A DNA stretch of 11,899 bases from Phascolarctobacterium sp. (GTDB lineage Bacteria > Bacillota > Negativicutes > Acidaminococcales > Acidaminococcaceae), in NCBI GenBank assembly GCA_016302525.1, contig JAEDNJ010000031.1, positions 1-11,899 of the forward strand, written 5' to 3'. This document shows positions 7,469 through 11,899 of this stretch, one piece after another (positions within the stretch are counted from its first letter, which is position 1; each line of letters opens with the position of its first letter). The notes under the pieces were generated by a model that did not search any database, was not told the DNA's origin, and saw nothing but the letters and a program-made list of their open reading frames with translations. A program made the position numbers and the translations under genes.

Positions 7469-7470
7469 AA

Positions 7471-8544
7471 CTAGTTATTTTTGAGAATTTCCTTTAGTTC
7501 TTTAAGCAAGGCTCTATTTTCGCTCTGCTTTTTGACAGCTATCCGATAGTAGCCCTCACCTAAATTATGGTAGTTTGCACAGGAGCGAATCAAAAAGCCC
7601 CTCTCCTTTAGCTGCTCTACAAGATTTCTCGGCTCTGGCAGTCTAAAGAAAATATAATTTGCTAAGGAGTCATACACCGTAATTCTTGGCAGCTTTCTAA
7701 GCTCCTTTACAAGAAATGTTCTTTGCTTTTCAACATAAGCAAAGGCCTTGGTCAGATAAGCCTTTTCGAGGACAGCAGCCTTACCTGCCTCCTGAGCCAT
7801 AATGCTCACATTCCAGTCCTGCCCTACCTCGTGCAGTCTAGCAATAAGCCTTGTGTTACCTGTCATGCAGTAGCCTAAGCGCACACCCGGAATAGCAAAG
7901 GTCTTGGTAAAGGCCTTTAAGATAACCAGATTATCGTAGTCCGCTAATCTGGTGCGGAAGGAATAAGCCTTTGCTGTAGGAACAAAATCCATAAAGCATT
8001 CGTCAATTAAAAGGGTTGCTCCTATTTGCTTGCAGCGGTCTAAAATTCTCTGTAGGAGTGCTTCCTGACAAACTAGCCCCGTAGGATTGTTTGGATTGCA
8101 AATTACTACAATATCTAAGCCTGGCTGCAGCTGCTCTAAAATTCCTTCTTCTACAGTAAAGCCAAGCTCCTTCGGTAAATTGTAATAGGAGATTTCGCAG
8201 TCCACAGAACGAAGAGCCTTTTCGTAGTCGGCAAAGGTCGGTGCTAAGAGCAAGGCCTTGGCTGGCTTAAGGGATAAGGCTAAGCGGAACAAGACATCTG
8301 CTGCACCATTGCCAAAGAAAAGATAGTCTGCCTTAACCTGTAGAAACTCTGCTGTAGCTATCTTTAACTCGCGACAAAAGGCATCTGGATAGTTTATGCA
8401 GCTTGCTAAGGAGCTGATAATGGCCTTTTTTACTCCCTTAGGCAGGCCCAAGGGATTGATATTAGCAGAAAAATCCACAAAGGACTTTCCCTCTGCTGTA
8501 GTTTTTTGGCTATAAATATCGCCGCCATGCTGATATTGATACAT
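7471..8544 (-). CDS. cobD: L-threonine-O-3-phosphate decarboxylase CobD
   Basis: This PLP-dependent fold-type I enzyme decarboxylates L-threonine phosphate to (R)-1-amino-2-propanol phosphate, the linker that CbiB attaches to cobyric acid. The 357 residues begin with the CobD signature HGGDIY (6-11) and FSANINPLG. PLP-site residues are N150 and N153-PTG (CNPNNPTG), D181 (LLIDECFMDF), the Schiff-base lysine K214 (AFTKTFAIPG) and R222. R334 (GYYRIAV) should hold the substrate carboxylate. It resembles histidinol-phosphate aminotransferase, but the HGGDIY start and the position after cbiB decide for CobD. It starts 13 nt after the cbiB stop with AAGGAG 6 nt upstream. No threonine kinase (PduX) gene is seen in the window. 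Confidence 0.94.
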   Translation of the reverse strand: MYQYQHGGDIYSQKTTAEGKSFVDFSANINPLGLPKGVKKAIISSLASCINYPDAFCRELKIATAEFLQVKADYLFFGNGAADVLFRLALSLKPAKALLLAPTFADYEKALRSVDCEISYYNLPKELGFTVEEGILEQLQPGLDIVVICNPNNPTGLVCQEALLQRILDRCKQIGATLLIDECFMDFVPTAKAYSFRTRLADYDNLVILKAFTKTFAIPGVRLGYCMTGNTRLIARLHEVGQDWNVSIMAQEAGKAAVLEKAYLTKAFAYVEKQRTFLVKELRKLPRITVYDSLANYIFFRLPEPRNLVEQLKERGFLIRSCANYHNLGEGYYRIAVKKQSENRALLKELKEILKNN

Positions 8545-8557
8545 AGGCCACTCCTTA

Positions 8558-9538
8558 TTATATAGCTGCCAAAAGCAGTATTACACAGGCTCCATAATAC
8601 ACACTGGTGTAAATTACTAATGAAAGAATCGAAGTTATATAGAGAAGCACATTGGCTCTTTTGATATCCTCAGGCTCAACCTCACGGATATTATCGCCAA
8701 TAGTATCCTTATGCACTAGCTTGCCAAAATAGTAATGGTCGCCGCCCAGCTGAATATTTAAAGCGCCAGCAGTTACCGACTCTGTCATAGCAGAATTGGG
8801 GCTTAGGTGGTTATAACGATCACGCCAGAAAATTTTCCAGGCACCGGGTCCGTTATAGCCAGCTAGGAAAGCAGCAATAATCATTACTAAGCCGGTTAAG
8901 CGGGCAGGAATCAGGTTTGCCAGGTCATCTAGCTTTGCAGCGCAACGCCCAAAGTACAAATACTTGTCATTTTTATAGCCTACCATAGAGTCCATGGTGT
9001 TAATGCCTTTGTAGAGAAAGGCAAGCGGAGCACCGCCAAAGAACATATAAAACATCGGCGCAATAATGCCATCTGCTGTGTTTTCTGCGACTGTCTCGAC
9101 TGCACCCTTAATGATTTCTTCCTCGTTGAGCTCCTTGGTATCACGGCCGACAATCCAGGAAAGCTTTACCCTCGCCTCGACAATGTCCTTCTTCATCAGC
9201 TCGTTATATACATTCATGCTTTCGTCTCGCAGGCACTTAGTAGCAAAAATCTGATAGCAGAAAACTGTCTCTACAGCAAAGGCCAGCCAAGGGCTAACGG
9301 TCCAAGCAGCATACAAAATAGCTGCAGGCACGGCAAAGGACAGGCTAATGACAATTAGTACCATGACAAAGCCGCCCAAGAGCAGGCCCTTGTCGCTAGG
9401 ACCAAAGAGACTGCGTAAACGCTTTTCTAAAAAGGAAATTAAATTGCCAATTAAGCAAATCGGATGGGGTAACCAATGGGGGTCGCCAAATATTAAATCT
9501 AGAATAAAGCCACAAATTATGGACAACAAGTGTAACAT
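8558..9538 (-). CDS. cbiB: Adenosylcobinamide-phosphate synthase CbiB
   Basis: This integral membrane enzyme joins the aminopropanol (phosphate) arm made by CobD to the f side chain of adenosylcobyric acid. The 326 residues match the family length. Conserved blocks are GDPHWLPHPI (18-27), VGRDT (130-134), ETVAENTADGIIAPMFY (148-164), NTMDSMVGYKN (180-190), NSAMTESVTAGAL (248-260) and QLGG (263-266). Hydrophobic segments at about 1-17, 52-78, 83-99, 155-175, 211-227 and 296-324 are consistent with a multi-pass protein. It starts 26 nt after the cbiA stop with AGAGGAG immediately upstream of the ATG, and is followed by cobD, its direct substrate supplier. Confidence 0.96.
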   Translation of the reverse strand: MLHLLSIICGFILDLIFGDPHWLPHPICLIGNLISFLEKRLRSLFGPSDKGLLLGGFVMVLIVISLSFAVPAAILYAAWTVSPWLAFAVETVFCYQIFATKCLRDESMNVYNELMKKDIVEARVKLSWIVGRDTKELNEEEIIKGAVETVAENTADGIIAPMFYMFFGGAPLAFLYKGINTMDSMVGYKNDKYLYFGRCAAKLDDLANLIPARLTGLVMIIAAFLAGYNGPGAWKIFWRDRYNHLSPNSAMTESVTAGALNIQLGGDHYYFGKLVHKDTIGDNIREVEPEDIKRANVLLYITSILSLVIYTSVYYGACVILLLAAI

Positions 9539-9564
9539 ACTTCTCCTCTATTTTTTGTCACAGC

Positions 9565-10911
9565 CTAAACCTTACAGCAGGCCTTGACAAAGTTCTTGGC
9601 AAAGTCAATATTGCCATAAAGATGCATATGGGGATAGCCAGCATAGAGAGTGTCGCTGACAATAGCACATTCCCAGGCTCCCCTGCCGGAAGCCTTAGCT
9701 GCTGCATAGCCCTTACCATTATTCGTGCTATCTGAATAATGGAATTCATGAGCGTTAATTTTGCCGCCCGCAGGACTTAAAAGATTATCCTCCTGAGCCG
9801 TCAGATGAATATAGCCAAAACGGGTGAGCTTTTTCGTCAAAGCAGATTCTCCCTCAATAGCACCTACCCAATTATAGACAGCTGCCTCATCACGATAACG
9901 CTCTAGGAGGTACATGAAGCCACCACATTCAGCATAGCAGGGCTTCTTGTGCTCGATATGGGCCTTAATCTCTGCCAGCATGGTTGTGTTAGCTTCCAGC
10001 TCCTTAGCATAGAGCTCAGGATAACCACCACCTAAGAACAGACCCTCACACGGGGGAAGATGCTTATCATAGGTGGGACTAAAGGGAACGAGCTCTGCTC
10101 CTAGCTCCGTCAAAAGATCCAGAGCATCCTGATAATAGAAGCAAAAGGCCTTATCCTGGGCTACAGCAATACGAGGATGACCCAGCACCTGTATTTCAGG
10201 CTCAGTATAGCTTAAGGGAGCAGCACTCTGTGCCAGCTCCATAATAGCTGCAAAATCAATAGATTTAGCAGCCTGTGCCGCTAATCTATCAACAATTTGC
10301 TGTAAATCGCCAATTTCTTCAGCCGTTACGAGACCGAGATGACGGCTTTCAAAATTACAATCCTGCATTACAGGGAAGTAGCCAACTAGCTTAACCCCAG
10401 TTTCCTGCTCAATGACATCCTTATAGAACAAATAGCTCATAGGGTTAACATTATTCAAAATAGCTCCCACAATATGGCTATCAGCACGAAAGTTCTTGAA
10501 GCCGTTAATGGTAGCCGCAATGGATAAAGCTGCTCCACGAGCATTTACTACCAGAATAACGGGAACATCACAGGTCACTGCCAAATCATAAGCGCTGCAT
10601 TCACTGGTTTTGCCCATGCCATCGTAGTAGCCCATGGCCCCTTCAAAGACAGCTATGTCTGCCTGCTGGCTATTCTTCGCTGCTAGGTAGCGAGTTGTTT
10701 CCTTACCCAGCATGAAAATATCCAAGTTACGCGACTTAGCCCCGATAACCTTGGAATGAAACATGGGGTCGATGTAATCAGGGCCAGACTTAAAGGCTGC
10801 TACCCTTTTGCCCTGATTCATCAGCGCTTTTAAAATACCGCAGACAATTGTAGTTTTTCCGCTGCCGCTATTGGGTGCGCTAATCATAAAACGAGGCATT
10901 GCCAGTTCCAT
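9565..10911 (-). CDS. cbiA: Cobyrinate a,c-diamide synthase CbiA (CobB)
   Basis: This ATP- and glutamine-dependent enzyme amidates carboxylates a and c of cobyrinate. The 448 residues comprise an N-terminal P-loop domain (APNSGSGKT, 12-20; FKSGPDYIDP, 40-49; EGAMGYYDG) and a C-terminal class I glutamine amidotransferase domain with GGGYPELYA (294-302), nucleophile Cys329 in AECGGFMYL, HEFHYS (388-393) and the C-terminal HMHLYGN. The length is normal (about 430-470). The frame continues to an ATG at 10917, but AAAGGGAG (10919-10926) is only 1 nt from it and 7 nt from the ATG at 10911, which is chosen. It lies 30 nt after cbiET. The next steps of the pathway, cobQ and cobO, are in the same operon. 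Confidence 0.96.
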   Translation of the reverse strand: MELAMPRFMISAPNSGSGKTTIVCGILKALMNQGKRVAAFKSGPDYIDPMFHSKVIGAKSRNLDIFMLGKETTRYLAAKNSQQADIAVFEGAMGYYDGMGKTSECSAYDLAVTCDVPVILVVNARGAALSIAATINGFKNFRADSHIVGAILNNVNPMSYLFYKDVIEQETGVKLVGYFPVMQDCNFESRHLGLVTAEEIGDLQQIVDRLAAQAAKSIDFAAIMELAQSAAPLSYTEPEIQVLGHPRIAVAQDKAFCFYYQDALDLLTELGAELVPFSPTYDKHLPPCEGLFLGGGYPELYAKELEANTTMLAEIKAHIEHKKPCYAECGGFMYLLERYRDEAAVYNWVGAIEGESALTKKLTRFGYIHLTAQEDNLLSPAGGKINAHEFHYSDSTNNGKGYAAAKASGRGAWECAIVSDTLYAGYPHMHLYGNIDFAKNFVKACCKV

Positions 10912-10918
10912 ACACATT

Positions 10919-10926
10919 CTCCCTTT
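10919..10926 (-). promoter_or_regulatory. Ribosome binding site that sets the cbiA start
   Basis: AAAGGGAG on the minus strand ends 7 nt before the ATG at 10911 but only 1 nt before the ATG at 10917. The spacing favours the inner codon and removes two residues from the longest reading frame. Confidence 0.7.
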
Positions 10927-10941
10927 CCTTGCCCTGAAGCT

Positions 10942-11899
10942 TTATGCTTCCTTCTTCAAGGCAGTCATTACATATACAGGATTTTGAGCCATCATAAGAT
11001 TGTAGCTGCCCAGCTTTTTGCTGCGAGCCACAAAGACATTAACGATTTCCAGAGTATAATCTGGATGATTTTTATAGTAGGCTGCAACCTGAGCCAAAGT
11101 TTCTACCGTAATAGCGTTAATAACCACACGGCATTGAGCATTCTTAGCATAGATTACATCCAGCATTTCGTCTAAATCGCCGCCGCTGCCGCCAACAAAA
11201 ACGCAGTTCGGAGCAGGAGCTTCTTTAATATTAGTAAGAGCATCACCAGCGATAATTTCTAAATTCTTTACGCCAAAGAGCTCCTTGTTCTTGCCAGCTA
11301 ATTCTACAGCCACAGGATTACGCTCAAAGGCATATACCCTGCCCTGCGGAGCCAGCAGACTCAGCTCGATAGAACAGCTGCCCGTGCCAGAGCCAATATC
11401 ATAGATAATATCAGTGCTTTCTGGCTTTAGCTTGGACATGGAAACGCTGCGCACCTCTTGCTTCGTCATGGGCACCTTACTGCGCATGAACAGCTCATCA
11501 GCTAAACCATGCACACACTTAGGAGCAGCATGAGCAGCAGGATTGAGAATCATCATTACCGAAAGGCTGGGGAAAACTTTTTGGCTCAGCTCCAGCGCTG
11601 TGCCAGTAGTGATTTTTTCCTCAGGATAGGAAAGATTCTCACCCACATAAACCTCAACATTTTCTAAGCCATGCTCGCAGAGCTTAGCACAGAGCACATG
11701 AGCCAGATTTTCGCCACCAGTAAGGGAGAAAACCTTTTTATTTTGCGCTACAGCGGCAACTAAATTTTGCTCTCTGCCATGCATACTGACAATCTTGGCA
11801 TCATCCCAGGACATTTGCAGCTTGCTAGCAAAATATACCAGGCTACTGATACCGCAATAGCGTACACAATCACAATTGGGCAGCTTGCCGCTAATGGTT
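10942..11899 (-). CDS. cbiET: Bifunctional CbiE-CbiT (CobL-like) precorrin-6Y C5,15-methyltransferase, 5' end outside window
   Basis: Fused SAM-dependent methyltransferases: CbiE methylates C5, while CbiT methylates C15 and removes the C12 acetate carboxyl of precorrin-6Y or -7. The frame stays open from the ATG at 11814 to the window edge, and the extra 28 codons encode real CbiE sequence (CGISSLVYFASKLQ joined to MSWDDAKIVSMHGR), so that ATG is internal and the true start lies beyond 11899. The CbiE part ends near NPAAHAAPK. CbiT begins around VPMTKQEVRSVSMSKL, with the SAM-binding DIGSGTGSCSIELSLL and the family motif FVGGSGGDLDEML. A CGISS replaces the more usual PGISS of CbiE. It is followed 30 nt later by cbiA. 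About 80-90 N-terminal residues are estimated to be missing. Confidence 0.95.
   Translation of the reverse strand, partial: TISGKLPNCDCVRYCGISSLVYFASKLQMSWDDAKIVSMHGREQNLVAAVAQNKKVFSLTGGENLAHVLCAKLCEHGLENVEVYVGENLSYPEEKITTGTALELSQKVFPSLSVMMILNPAAHAAPKCVHGLADELFMRSKVPMTKQEVRSVSMSKLKPESTDIIYDIGSGTGSCSIELSLLAPQGRVYAFERNPVAVELAGKNKELFGVKNLEIIAGDALTNIKEAPAPNCVFVGGSGGDLDEMLDVIYAKNAQCRVVINAITVETLAQVAAYYKNHPDYTLEIVNVFVARSKKLGSYNLMMAQNPVYVMTALKKEA

Overview
The window looks like a low-to-moderate GC chromosome of an anaerobic Gram-positive-lineage (Firmicutes-type) bacterium. The promoters are strict sigma-A type, the Shine-Dalgarno sites are strong and purine-rich, the tRNAs carry an encoded CCA, and the cobalamin genes belong to the anaerobic 'cbi' style pathway with a fused CbiE-CbiT. 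A member of the Negativicutes or a relative would fit, but that placement is an inference; no rRNA or species marker is present.

Layout. Positions 1-131 hold the end of a minus-strand tRNA cluster: tRNA-Gly(GCC), cut by the window edge, preceded by tRNA-Asp(GTC), with a good promoter at 160-188. A gene-free stretch (132-504) separates it from a divergent plus-strand gene for an AlkA-type 3-methyladenine DNA glycosylase (505-1131), driven by a near-consensus promoter at 435-463. That gene converges on a minus-strand gene (1240-2958) for a receiver / degenerate GGDEF / EAL protein, predicted to be a cyclic-di-GMP phosphodiesterase; one bidirectional hairpin terminator (1157-1199) serves both. 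A solitary tRNA-Asn(GTT) follows at 3191-3266, with a perfect-consensus promoter and its own terminator.

From 3478 to the right edge lies a tightly packed minus-strand cobalamin (vitamin B12) operon. In transcription order it reads cbiET (5' end outside the window), cbiA/cobB, cbiB, cobD, an ApgM-like metalloenzyme, cobQ/cbiP, cobO and cbiC. The genes cover late corrin-ring chemistry (C5/C15 methylation with decarboxylation, methyl migration on precorrin-8), amidation of the a,c and then b,d,e,g side chains, corrinoid adenosylation, and synthesis and attachment of the aminopropanol arm. Gaps are short (13-84 nt) and cobQ/cobO overlap by ATGA. No internal promoter is convincing, so one long transcript starting upstream of the window is likely; any cobalamin riboswitch would lie there.

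The most interesting item is the ApgM-like protein between cobD and cobQ. It keeps all seven metal/nucleophile positions of the cofactor-independent phosphoglycerate mutase fold but has a changed nucleophile loop. Its position suggests it does a B12 phosphoester step, for example alpha-ribazole phosphate dephosphorylation or supply of threonine phosphate to CobD, rather than glycolysis. Three operon genes (cbiC, cobQ, cbiA) appear to start a few codons inside their longest open frames, judged from Shine-Dalgarno spacing.
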